A DNA stretch of 64,000 bases from positions 27,470,513-27,534,512 of the forward strand of contig OY743181.1 of assembly GCA_963555705.1 (NCBI GenBank). Direction: 5' to 3'. Below, in pieces: positions 37,300-48,772 of this stretch; within the stretch, counting starts at the first letter, position 1; every line of letters starts with the position of its first letter. The translations under genes and the position numbers were made by a program. The stretch comes from Ligustrum vulgare. Lineage: Eukaryota; Streptophyta; Magnoliopsida; Lamiales; Oleaceae. A model generated the notes under the pieces. The model was not told where the DNA came from. It did not search any database and saw nothing but the letters and a program-made list of their open reading frames with translations.

Positions 37300-37690
37300 C
37301 CATTCGAAATAATGTGTGACGCTAGCGACTATGCTTTAGGAGCAGTCCTATGGCAAAGGGTTGGGAGAGCAGCCCATGTGATCTACTATGTCTCACAGAC
37401 TCTGAATCAGGCTCAAGCAAACTATACCACCATTGAAAAGGAACTCTTATCTATAATATTTGCTTTAGAAAAAGTTTCATTCTTATTTATTGGGGTCTAA
37501 AGTTATTGTTTTTACAGATCATATAGAATTGAGACAGCTACTTGTGAAAAAGGATGCAAAGCCATGACTCATTTGGTGGATACTCTTACTAAAAGAGTTT
37601 GACTTGGAAATCAAGGATAAAGCAGGATCTGAAAATGTGGTAGCTGATCATCTTAGTAGGGTAGTGAGAGCCAAAGATGACCTACCCCTA
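37300..37690 (+). pseudogene. RNase H region of element B
   Basis: The landmarks MCDASDYALGAVL (catalytic Asp), HVIYYVSQTLNQAQANYTT, EKELLSIIFALEK (catalytic Glu) and later VFTDHIE (Asp) are readable across one frameshift near 37495, followed by [24 protein letters not shown] sequence (about 37600-37660). Stops are present (for example after MT/FIGV). This is the standard Ty3/gypsy RNase H directly behind RT. Confidence 0.85.
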
Positions 37691-37749
37691 CGTGAATCCT
37701 TTCCGGATGAAAGTCTATTTTCTATTGAAGCGAACCCTCCATAGTATGC

Positions 37750-39028
37750 TAATTTAGTGAATTACATGACTTCTATGCTAACACCTACTGGTCTTTCGCA
37801 GGCAAAGAAACGTAAGATAAGGAATGTCGCCAAATACTACATCTAGGATGACCCATATTTGTGGAAGACGTGTCCAGACCAAATCATCTAAAGGTGCGGG
37901 CTTGAGTCTGAATACCAATCAATCCTCACGTTTTGTCACTCATACACATGTTGAGGAATTTTTGGACCTAGGATGACCTCAAAAAAGGTATTAGAGAGTG
38001 GTTTCTATTGGCCTACACTTTTTAAAGATGCATACATATATTGAAAATCGTACACAACTGCCAGCGAATAGGTAATCTATCCCACCGAGATTAAATGCCT
38101 CATACTCCCATCATTGTATGCTAAATCTTCGATGTTTGAGGCATTAACTTCAAGGGACCAGTCCCCCCTTATTTTGATTGTAATTACATTCTTTTAGTTG
38201 TGGATTATTTTTCCAAATGGGTGGAGTCAAAGGCCACCCAAACTAATGATGCTAAAATTGTTATAGAATTTGTCAAGTCTAATATTTTTAGCAGGTTCGA
38301 AATACCTCGAGCAATGATCAACGACAGGGGGAAACATTTTTGGAACTGAACTATTGAGTCATTTTTGAAGAAATATGGAGTGTTACACCGAGTATCCACT
38401 GCATATTACCCTCAAACCAGTGGGCAGGATAAAATCTCTAACGGAGAGGTAAAGTCTATACGTGAGAAAACGGCCCAGCTAGACCGAAAGGATTAGAGCA
38501 TTAGACTAGAAGATGCTTTGTGGGCCTATCGAAATCGCTTACAAAACACCAATTGAGATGTCTCCATACCAACTAGTGTTCGTAAAGCCATGTCATCTAC
38601 TCGTGGAACTAGAGCATACAACCTATTGAGCCATCAAGCAACGTAATATGGATTGGGGAATAGTTGAAGAGCATAGGAAGCTCCAACTACAAGAACTAGA
38701 AGAGATCCGGAATTAGGATTATGAGAATGCAATGATTTATAAAGATCAAACCAAAGCTTTCCACGATCAACGCATTTCTCGAAAAAGTTTTAGAGAGGGC
38801 CAAAAAGTGTTTCTCTTTCAATCTCGGCTCAAGTTGTACCCATCTAAACTTCATTCTTGTTGGGTTGGTTCTTTTGTTGTTGTTAATGTCTTCCCGCATG
38901 GTGCAATTGAAAACAAGAGCTTGGAAATGTTCAAGGTTAATGGGCACCGTCTCAAGCCATACTATGAAGGGTTTCATACGACAAACTTGGAATTTGTCAC
39001 GTTGGAGAACAAGAACGAAGAGAAATAG
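37750..39028 (+). pseudogene. integrase of element B
   Basis: A zinc-binding part remains as FCHSY, GFYWPTLFKDAY and KSCTQ (about 37930-38060), with parts of the HHCC set lost. In the core, the first catalytic aspartate of the usual GIDF motif is changed (GINFKGP, about 38136), while LLVVDYFSKWVESKATQTND, AMINDRGKHF and YYPQTSGQ follow. ALWAYRNRLQNTN then appears after a stop. The C-terminal open stretch 38732-39028 has [18 protein letters not shown] and [14 protein letters not shown], the typical DNA-binding tail of this lineage. It is clearly a pseudogene. Confidence 0.85.
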
Positions 39029-39059
39029 TCATGCCATGACTCAGTCGAGCCAATGACTG

Positions 39060-40417
39060 TAAACAAAGGTGCTGCTCGAGAGGCAACCCAAGAGGGAAGT
39101 TTCTTTACTCTCTCGTTGTTTTGTTATTATTCAAATTTACTCAATTTCATAATAATAATAAAAGAATTGGATAAGAAGTTAAATTATGATCGTGATCATG
39201 TGACTTACGGCCGTAACTTAGTGATCATAATTTTCATCAAATTGGTACAACATTTAGTTACGACTGTAGTGACTAATCTCACGGCCGTAACTTCAATTTC
39301 ATAAAATTTTCAAGCAATTGACTTACACGGCCAGAATTAAAACTTCTTATATTTTTATAGCACCTCAGTTACGGTTGCAAGGTCTGACCTCACGACCGTA
39401 ATTGCCTCATATTCTGATTGGCATCAGCACGATGGTTACAGCCATAACGTCATCCCTTCAAGGCATATTTAAAAAAATATGCATTGTTTCCCTCTTTCCT
39501 ATGTCACCTATTTTTACTTCCTCTCTTCTCTTCTCCCAAACCCTAACACGTCTCACCACAATCCTCCTCCACATTCAATCTTTCAATCTTGATTTTTTGC
39601 ACCAAGTAATCATCCTAGGATTGTATACTACTCACTCATCCACTTCTTCACAAGATTCAAAAGGTATGCACTCTCAACCCTTGATTCTTGTTTTACCCAT
39701 GATGCATTTAATCTTTAGTTCTTTCGAACTTTCCTCCGATTTTGTTGTTGTGGCATTATGTTGATAAGTAAATTTGTTTATGGATATAATCCAATGCTTC
39801 CAAGTCACACACAGAGGCACCGACAAAACCAAGCACACCGCATGTTCGATTAAATGCCTAAATGATGTTGGTTTGTTTCTTTCCTTGCATTGCCATTTTG
39901 AATCTCATTCTTGTGCAATTGTGATTATATATAGACCATGATAGGAGTTTGATTGAGGATTTTGTAGCATATGAATGTGCTATCTTTGAGTATTGTTGTT
40001 TAGGCATTTTAGAGTTCTCCACATTGCTTAAACTTAATAACCAATTGGGTATGTGCAATGTATTTGAAAGCAAGTCCCCAATTAACTTGATTTCTTACAA
40101 GTTGGAATTTTATGAGCATGTGAAGTGTTCATGTTCGATGCATTTAGAGTGAATCTTTTTAATTGTGCAATATGTTCCTTTGAAGCTCTACATTGAATTT
40201 GTGACTTTTTTGATGCATTATCGATACCCAAGCTATATATGGATTTGAAGAATCTAGTGTTCTATCTTGCATTAGCCTAGAAAATTGCTTGTGGTGACTG
40301 TAGGGGATTTGATATGCATCCTTGAAAATTTGAATTTTGCTTTCAATTCCCTTTGTGTTGTTGATGAATTTTTTTTCCCATTTATTGATAACATACTCTC
40401 TTTTTGCAAAACCATTC
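39060..40417 (+). other. spacer between integrase and the third ORF of element B
   Basis: It starts with the post-pol landmark GAGAGGCAACCCAAGAGGG (39080). At 39195-39445 there is a cluster of TTACGGCCGTAA-like palindromic motifs also found in the LTRs. A pyrimidine-rich leader (39480-39560) precedes the third ORF, as in Athila elements that use a separate or spliced message. Nothing else is recognised. Confidence 0.6.
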
Positions 40418-41500
40418 ATGGCTCCTCCAAAGAAGAAAGGAAAGCAAGTGGCGGGGGAATCCTCATCTGAACCCGTCGGGAGAGAGTACAATCGAAATAA
40501 TGCATCAAGGAGAAGTTATTTCTACCAGAGGAATTTCAAGGCATGTTGAGTGCCGAGATCACCATTGCACCTCGCCCCTTCTAGGCCCGCTTTGTAGAGT
40601 TCAATTGAATGAAATATGAAAGCGATCTGCCCAATGGGAACCCAACACTCGTATTCAAATTCTACAGAAAATTCAATGGGGATATCGGTGACAAGGAAGC
40701 TCAAGACTTTCACCATACAAAGGTCGTGGGGAGGTGAATTAAATTCTCAAAAAACTGAAATTGATACCTACTTGGGGATTGATAGCATGAGTGTGCGGCC
40801 CCTGACAATGACCACTACAGCATTCTTTCCCTATTTCGAGGTACTTTAATGGGCTCTAAGGCTTGAGCTGCACAACACACCGAATGTCATTTCTCCTCAA
40901 TATAAGAACTGAGACTTACAAATGGATGCCTGTTACCTACACCAATGGGGGTCAAGAAGTCTGTTCCCATCTACTAGTCTCACCACCATCTCTATTAGAT
41001 ATCTCGGTGCATACTATGCCATAACTAGGGTGATAAAATTTGATTCGAGGAAGCATATTTATGACACCGTCTGCACATATGCTAGCCTGATGGCCCGGAA
41101 AAGAGGTATGCCCTATCACAGTCATCTGTCAAGCTCAGAGAGTCCCTACTTCAATGAGTGATGATACCTTGGAGCACGATAATCATCTTACAAAGGTCAG
41201 TTTAGAAAATGCTCGTCGACAGATTGAAGCAAAGAGGGGGTAGAGGTGAGGAATGCTCGGGAGAGTCCAACGATGATCAAGCCGCTGAGCAAGCTGCACC
41301 CACCGAACTAGCCTACTCACCCTTTGAATAATAGATGATGGACATGATGCAAGTTTTCCAAGTTTAGATGTTTGCTATGCAAGATGATTAGCATTTGATT
41401 TTAGAGGAACAGATAGCCATTGAAGCTGCAACTCGAGAAATTCGAGAAGATATCCGTAGGATGCAAAGGCCCCATGACTGGCCACCTCCTCAATAGACCT
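40418..41500 (+). pseudogene. Athila third ORF (env-position ORF), decayed
   Basis: It starts MAPPKKKGKQVAGESSSEP, a basic start typical of the extra ORF downstream of pol in Athila elements. It continues in several frames with VFKFYRKFNGDIGDKEAQ and KFSKTEIDTYLGI-like sequence, LGAYYAITRVIKFDSRKHIY (about 41008-41068) and a C-terminal acidic part with EEQIAIEAATREIREDIRRM (about 41406-41465). The family role is unknown. The position led to the name env-like, but I see no signal peptide or convincing membrane segment in this broken copy. Many stops and frameshifts. Confidence 0.6.
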
Positions 41501-43337
41501 AGGAGAGTTTTCACATCCCCTCTTTTATTCTGTATTTTCTAGCTCCACATTGAGGACAACGTCGGGTTCAAGTGTGGGAGAATGGTTTATTTTGTTTTTT
41601 TTTTTTAATGTTATCTTCGTTTTATTCATTTATTTTTTGTTATGTTATTTAATTTTATGGATAGTTAGCTTTTGTTATGATCAAGCTCACATTTGTTTGA
41701 AGGGGAAGCAGCCCCACTTATGTAAAGTTTTGAACCACCAAGTTCGTAAATTGCATAAACGGATGAACATGAGCCCATTGAGATGATTTTTTCCAATAAG
41801 TTCTGAATAGATTTGAAAATGGGGAATAAATTGATAATTTTTGCAACCTAGTCGAGCCAAACTAAATTAGACTTGATAGAATACCACCCCAAGTGACCTA
41901 ATCATAGCAGATGTTATCACGTTTGTGTGAGTTGTTGTGGTTTGAATTTCAAAGGACACTACCCTTAACAAATAGATTTTGAATTCGGGACCAAGATTTA
42001 GCAATGACCTATACTTCATAATTGGATGGGAGCAACACACATAAACAGTAATTTGTGAGCTTTTGAGCCTATGAGTTGCTTTTACTCTTTATATTAAGTT
42101 CTTACTTCTTTAATATGTGTCCCGCATGGTTGGTTTGTTCTTGGATGTGCTTTCATGTGTGCAAAATAAAGTAAAGGCATTAGGTTAAATCAAATTTGAC
42201 CTTCTAAATGGGCCCACCATGGTACATTTACGAATAGAAGCTCCTTTGAACCCTAGCCTTTCATTGAAATTTTGATGCCATACTACAAGCTATAATTACT
42301 CCTCCTTTCATGATATCTCTATCTTGAACCTGTAAGATAAGGAATTCACAAGCATGTGTTGGTTGAGAATTGTGTGGCAGACTAAGTTTTAGAATTAGCA
42401 GCTCCGTCATATGTTGACTAAGGATCGTGTAGCAGTGTGGCCGAAAGAGAAAAATTAAATAATTTATCCAAAAAAAAATGAGAAAGGGAAAGTTTAGTCA
42501 AATACTCAATTTTCTGGATCAAGAAATTTGTCAGTGAGGAAAAAAAAACTTCAACTTGCACAAAACCAAAATCAAGTGTTGAATCGGTTGGATAGTAGGA
42601 AACCATGAAAGTCATATTGAAGGTGGAGGACGAAATGTTCATGTTGAACCAATTAGGCTTGTGAATTCTCCTCTCAACTAAGCCTAAATGTTTCCCTTTT
42701 ATCCTACCTGACCCAAAGCCCCATTACAACAAAGTAAAGACCTTTACTTTGCACTTGTGTTATTGTTGGCTCCGGTTATGATATCTGAGCAATCTGTGGT
42801 AATGAATTATTTATGTAGTGAGTTGAGCGAAATTCATACCCTTATGCACTTTTGTAAGAAGAGAGGAAACATCTAGTGAGGGTGTTAACTCCCATTGCAT
42901 GTACTTATGGGTGGTTAGAATTTTTTGGTCTATGTTATGCATTTTTTATTGGCGGTTAAGGGACTTGTGTTGATAAGATTCTCACCATGAACAACTCGCC
43001 CTGATCTGGTAGCTTTTTCTAGAGCTAGGGGGATCTAACACCCTTCTAGTAATTCATTAATATATGCTAAGAGAGAACTCATGAGAGGTGGGAGGACACA
43101 AGCTGCATTTGGTGATGAATTGGGCCGGGGGGCATTGATTTTCATTTTTGTTTAGAAAGTATTGGAAGATGCATCTCATGCACATACTGACACAACCTAG
43201 TTATGTGATTTAATTCTCATGCTAAAGAAAAGTGGGTTGTGATCTTGACTCTCCAAATTATGGGTGTATCTGCTTGATTCAGTCCATGTCTTCACAATTG
43301 ATCGAGGACGAACAATGATTTAAAGTGTGGGGGGATT
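41501..43337 (+). other. 3' noncoding region and polypurine tract of element B
   Basis: No gene. A GTTCAAGTGTGGGAG tract at 41567-41581 and the final AAAGTGTGGGGGGAT at 43322-43336 are both purine-rich; the second abuts the LTR and is the likely plus-strand primer. The short frames here have no motifs. Confidence 0.65.
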
Positions 43338-44660
43338 TGATGGGTGTTTTTAAAGCACGATTTTAATTCACTTATTATTGCGATTTGCTGCTTCTTCAAT
43401 TCAATAACATATCATTTATCTCACTTTTGTGCATTGTGTTGTATAGGACCACAAAGGAAGAAAAGAAGTGAAAAAGAACCAAAATGTGCCAAAATCAAGA
43501 ATCGATGTGCAAAATAGGGAACTACTTACGAAATTAAGAAGTTCAGTTATGGCCATAAGTCATGGTCACAGAGAAAAAATCCAGTAAGACAGTTACGGCC
43601 GTAACCACTACACTTTTGGCCGTAACTCATGCGCGAAATATTTCCCTAATCGGATTCAAGGTCTATCTTTGGCAACTATGAATGGGTAACTTAGGGCATG
43701 ATTTTGGGTGTTAAAAAGGAGAAAATCAAGCACAAAAGAGGCTGGAAAATTAGGGCAAAACATAGAGCATTCTTTAGAGATTTTCAAATACAAGAGCAAC
43801 AACAACAAGGTGAAATCATGCGTCAATTTGAGGACTTCACCATGATCATGTTGTGCTAAATTCTCTTGTCTTGTTCAAGTGGGAAGTTGTGTCGATTTAG
43901 TTATTGCTATTTCTCTTTTCCTGCAAACAAGTAACGTTGAATAAATTCCCTTCCTTTAAATTGTTGGATTATTATGTTTTGAATGATTAATTTAGTTTAT
44001 TCGATTAATGGTTTTAATTTGGCCAATTGAATTTTTTATCTTTAAATTCATGTATGTGCTATGTTAGATCTCTGATTCATAAATGTCACTAGATCTTGAC
44101 TCATAGTAGCAAATAAGTCTCGTGTAAATTAAGTAATAATTTAACTTGAATTGATTAATTCGAGCTTGTGAAATTAACAATCCAATTCAATCTAATTCTT
44201 CTCGTTTTTTAATACTTGGCTTGCATTAAATTCTAAGAGCTTGTTTAGGATTATCCGTTGGCTAGAATTGGATCAAAGAACTTATTTTGATTCAATTTAC
44301 ATAAGGAAGAATTGTGATAATCAGAGTTTGTTGGTTATTAGTGATTGATAATTTGAATAAGGGATAGAAATGCGTTACATGGAAAGAGTATAACAACAAT
44401 TGAGGGAACAACCAAATCTGAGAACAAGATTGTCTCTCGTATTCATTCATCAAACACTTTTACTTGTTATTTTTATGTATGGTTTTTACTTAAGCAAAAC
44501 TCAACAGCAAAATCACCCTTCATTCTATCCTAATTGATCGAGCAAGTAATTAGGTTCACCGTTCCTCGTGGGTTCGACTCTTTTTCATGCTACTACATTT
44601 TAAACTGATATTTGGCGAGTAAGGAATTTATTAAATTTTGGTGCATTACGACACGCATGA
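43338..44660 (+). repeat. 3' LTR of element B
   Basis: 1323 bp from TGATGGGTGTTTTTAAAGC to GACACGCATGA. It retains the block missing from the 5' LTR. Like the 5' copy it carries TTACGGCCGTAACC-type motifs (43593-43627). The solo LTR at 14136-15726 is a diverged relative. Confidence 0.85.
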
Positions 44661-44665
44661 GACAC

Positions 44666-45104
44666 CAATAAACTTTAGGGTTTCCGCCACTGCATTTTCA
44701 GTGTATTTCTCAAGTGTTCTTACTGATTAAGATGTCATTTTTACCCATTAAGATATCATTTTCGTGTCTGGTTGATATTGCATTTTACCCATTTTCAGAT
44801 TTCCTAATATTGAAAATTGAAGATACCATTACATTGTAGATGCAAACCCATGTGTCAAACACCCCCATTCATATTTATGTGTTAAGCTTATGATTGGAAG
44901 TGCCAAAGTACTAGTTGTTAGTGGATCTTTAAAAATGTGTTCATACGTCTGCATTTTCTTTTTCAGAATTCCCAAAAAATTGTAATCATTTCTAGAATTG
45001 TAGTTGAAAAATCGTATTGATGTGTTCAGATGGTGATTTCAAACATAGTTTTCATCCTTTTGCATTTTGGTGCTGCATTATCAGGTTGTCTAATCAGAAG
45101 GCTC
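44666..45104. other. unassigned sequence right of element B
   Basis: It continues from CCAATAAACTTTAGGG. No open frame or repeat family is recognised. It may be intron or 5' flank of the GRF-like remnant that follows. Confidence 0.3.
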
Positions 45105-45513
45105 TATTTCATTTCCAATGAATAGGAACTGTAATATATGTATTAGTTGTAGGAGCCCTAGACACTGGTTTGAAGATTTCCCAACAAAGCGACAATGTCC
45201 AAGGTGAGGGAAGGCTTTTATGAAATGGTTGGAGGTCTATAGGACGAATAATGTGGGCAAAATATTATAGAATTGTAGTAAAAGATTTGGCTATTTAGAA
45301 TGGGACTAAACAAGCATGAAGTCCGAGTGTGATGAAAGTGAATCAAGTGGATCATTGAGTAACAAAAGTGGGGGAGTTGACGAAACCATTGAGTTGTCTC
45401 ATCTTTTGAAGACGTTCATTGACATAACTGAGGAGAGCAACCTGAACTTCTCTTTCAAATTAACCATTAAGGGAAAATGTAGCTCGGAAGAGAACAAGAA
45501 GGGAAAAATGTAA
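45105..45513 (+). pseudogene. GRF-type zinc-finger protein remnant
   Basis: In one frame with two or three stops the sequence reads a CCHC-like knuckle (CISCRSPRHWFEDFP) followed by CPR, KAFMKWLEVYRTNNVGK, NCSKRFGYLEWD and then an acidic and serine-rich open tail (45316-45513) ending MKGKM-like at a TAA. The order knuckle, CPRCG, GKxFxxC, CGYFxW resembles plant proteins with zf-GRF domains. The protein role in plants is mostly unknown; GRF fingers bind single-stranded DNA in better-known proteins. Several expected cysteines are replaced. It is a host-gene or captured-gene remnant and the call rests on motif order only. Confidence 0.4.
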
Positions 45514-45523
45514 TAGCTAGGTT

Positions 45524-47922
45524 TGTAACGATCGAGAATTTTTCAACCTAAATATTAAATAAATATTTTATCTATCAATTCTCAAATAAAAACATGTCGC
45601 TATAATTTCCCCCATTTTCATATTAAAGCATATTCTTCTAGCCAATCAACTGTTTTCAAGTTAATGAAATAAAATTTAAGTCCAAATCGATTTTTAGCCA
45701 AACTTCATTTTTAATTTCAAATTGCTTCAAATTCTAATTCCAATTTTATTATTGTTCAAAGTACTTTAAATCCCAATTTTATTTTTATTTCCAAAACTTA
45801 TTCCCAAAAATTATTTTAAATCAAATTTCAATTTGATTGTGATTATCATTCAAAATCATCTTTTAATACAATTCTTATCTCGTTAGAAGTCATAATTTAT
45901 TTGGCATCCTTGCTGTATCCAACTTTTCAAAACTCTACTTCTCCTAAAATACTTCCCTAAACCTTTCCTATATAAATCCCATGATAGCACAACTCTCAAC
46001 ACAAAATCACAGAAACAGGTAGAAAATTGTAGCAACTTCACAATCAACTTCTCGATAAACCTTTAATCCCACAATCTGCACAACACCACAGCCTAACCAT
46101 GAACCAGTACAACATCAAATCTCCAACTCCACTTCCCATCACCACATCCAAACTATCGGCCGAACTCCAATTCGGCATCACACAAACGCCACCCACAATC
46201 TGCAATGGCAGATTCAACACCCTCCAAACGAGAAAAACCAAACTCGAACAACACATAGCCGTCAATTCACACCCGCGTGCACACGTATAACCACAACTGA
46301 GCTCACTGCCTTCTTCACCAGATCAACCAACCCCAACTTCTCAAAACATCAACCACCATCACCGAACCTCCAAAAATTTGCCACACCAATCGGTTTCAAC
46401 ACCAACACCACCGCACAACCCATCATCAACACTGCCCAACCCAAATCAACATTCAAAATCAAAAACCAAACCCAAAACTAAGAAATAAATTAATCTCAAT
46501 ACCTTACCTCAATCTTCGACCACTTCGACCGGATTAATCGTCGAAAAACTTCCAAACCCGAACTTCTATGTCTTGGTTCTTGCACCCAAATCGAGCCCCA
46601 CTTCATATATCTTTGCACACCCATACCAAACTCATCAACGCTAGGTTTCGACGGCGCCATCGCCGGCAAAATGGCTAGAGATCGGCCATGACAGATGAGG
46701 CTGAAGCCTCTTCGTCCCCAGTCTCTTTGTTCTCAATTTCAACTGAGAAAGAGAATGAGATGTTTTATTTTAAAATTTGATTTGCAAGTATTGCCTCTTA
46801 GTTCCTTATCTTTTAAATAGTTTAGTTCAACCCTTTATTTTAAAAGAGCTTTATTAATCAGCCCTCAAATTTTCAAAGTCTTTTAATTTGGTCCTATTCA
46901 TTTAAAATATTTTTAAGTTTCAGCCCAATGTTTCTAGACTTTTATTTTTAGCCCCTAAATATTTAAAAGTGTTTTAATTATCAATCCCTAAGTTTTTCAA
47001 AGTCCTATTTCAGGGCCAAAAACTTTTCAAATTCAACTTTGTTAAATTTCAAACTAGTCCCTAAACTTTTAAATTCGTTTTAAAACTTTTAATCCTCAAA
47101 ATACTTATTTAAGATTCATTTTCTTTTGGCTAGACGAAATTTTGCACTTTAGCTTCACATCCGTTCAATTTCAAGAAAATTTCAAGACTTTGAGGTAGGG
47201 TTTACATTAAAGCAATTGTGGTTATTTTGTCCATGTTACTTCTCAATGTGTAATTTTGATTGTGATATAATGCTTCTGTGGTTTGAAAAAAGGTTATCAG
47301 GGATCGTAAATAGGTCTGAGGTCAAAAGTGGGTCCTTGGGTTGCCCATAGTGCACAATTTTTAATGGCGCTAATACTATGTTGTCAGGGATTGTAAATTG
47401 GTCCGGGATCAAAAGTGGATCCTTGGGGTTGCCCCCACAGTATACAAAGCTACAGAAAATTATTTTTAAGCATGATATTCATAATTGGATTTGCATGTTT
47501 TGATTTAACTTGGACTGATTGTTGTACCTCTACTGAGTATAATTCATTATGCTCATCCCCCTATTTCCACCTTTTTCAAGTTAAGAAGCTCGGCAATGCA
47601 TGTCAATGAGAGGGGCAATCTTGGAATTAAATAACGATCCATTTTAATTTATAATTTTCTTTTAAACCAGTATTTTTAGCAATCATTTTCCTGTTGTCAA
47701 ATTAATTTCGCATCTTATTATTTTGAAAGTTTGACGATTCGTTCATTATGTTAGGTATTGAAAATTTAATTATTCCAGTCAAATACGCTTCCGTATATTA
47801 TTTGTGGTTGTTATTGTTTTAGAAAAAAAAGTATTACGTATTTGACCTTTATTGAAAATAACTATTTAAACGAAATCTAGACTTCAGTAGCACTCCAAGT
47901 TAGCAGAATTTGGGGTGTTACA
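45524..47922. mobile_element. Solo LTR, chromovirus-like (TGTAACG...GGGGTGTTACA)
   Basis: 2399 bp flanked by a perfect 5-bp duplication AGGTT (45519-45523 and 47923-47927). The ends are TGTAACGATCGAG and TTTGGGGTGTTACA. Internally it has CCTTACCTCAATCTTCG, then GCCATCGCCGGCAAAATGG and repeated AGTCCCTAAACTTTTA-type segments. The same layout appears inverted at about 50.8-53.84 kb. No internal retroviral region remains. It landed just after the stop of the GRF-like remnant. Confidence 0.85.
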
Positions 47923-47927
47923 AGGTT

Positions 47928-48772
47928 CTTTCATAATGTGATAGTTTGTCAAACATTGTGTTTTTTTTTATGTTTTCGATATTAAGTAATGTTGCATTAT
48001 GGTTCGCATCCATGTACTATCACATTTAGGCTTCAATGCTTGTATTCGGGAGGGGGGGGGGGGATTGGAATGCTTTGCGATTTTATTTTTCCTTTGTCTC
48101 CAAGCTCAAATTTCCTCTAAGTTATTTTTATTTTGTGATTTTAATGATAAAATATTATGTGTTTTCAATATAGAAGATAAGTAGTTATGTTTGATTAAAA
48201 ACATTGTTTTTGAACATTGTTCCCAGTTCCATAACAATGTTGCTCATTCCCACAACAAGACCCCTAGTTCCAGAACAACTCCATCCATATCATGCGAACA
48301 TACTAAATAATTTATTTTCCATTCACAAAGGATTTAAATTTATTGGACATGACCTAATACAAAATGTATAGAAATTTCTCTTGCCTTCATTAGTTTCCAC
48401 AAAATAAACAGTCATTTGAAAACAAAAAATGCATAGTGTTATATGTTAATCATTTGTTTATTACATTTCAATGATCTATTGGGCATGTAACTTCATTATT
48501 ATTCGGACGTGTAGGTCGTACAAACATTGACATCAAATCTTAGTTCATCGGATATGGACAGACCAAGTTCATTCTGTAATGTTGAGTAGGTGCAATGAAA
48601 TGTATGTAAGAATAAGGAGTATGGCTTGTAAATTGCGTGGTTGGTGAGCATTGTTTTATTTCCTAAGCCCTATACACATCTCATTCAATGTTCCTATCTT
48701 TTATTCCTTGTGATGGTGATGGTGCATGTGCATTAAACGAAGAGATAATTAGAATTAGCATGAATAATTTAA
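47928..48772. other. spacer between solo LTR and FRS pseudogene
   Basis: No gene recognised. It holds a 14-bp G-run at 48050-48063 and otherwise AT-rich sequence, and may include the 3' flank of the FRS pseudogene on the minus strand. Confidence 0.4.

Larger units (their letters stand above)
32738..44660 (+). mobile_element. Element B: full-length Athila-like Ty3/gypsy retrotransposon
   Basis: Paired LTRs (32738-33746 and 43338-44660), primer-binding site, gag, protease, RT, RNase H, integrase, a third ORF and a polypurine tract occur in the order expected for Athila. The flanks are GACAT (32733-32737) and GACAC (44661-44665), a 4-of-5 target-site duplication. With both flanks joined, the outside sequence reads like the AGAAGAATAGAGAxACCAATAAA stretch at 1246-1268. 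Every coding domain has stops or frameshifts, so the element is dead. Its 5' LTR is shorter than the 3' LTR by one block of about 300 bp. Confidence 0.85.

Noticed and set aside
40418..41500. functional envelope gene
   Set aside because: The ORF is broken in many places and shows no signal peptide or clear membrane segment; only its position suggests env.
48050..48063. G-run as a possible G-quadruplex
   Set aside because: A single homopolymer without spaced G-blocks; it may also be length-uncertain in sequencing.
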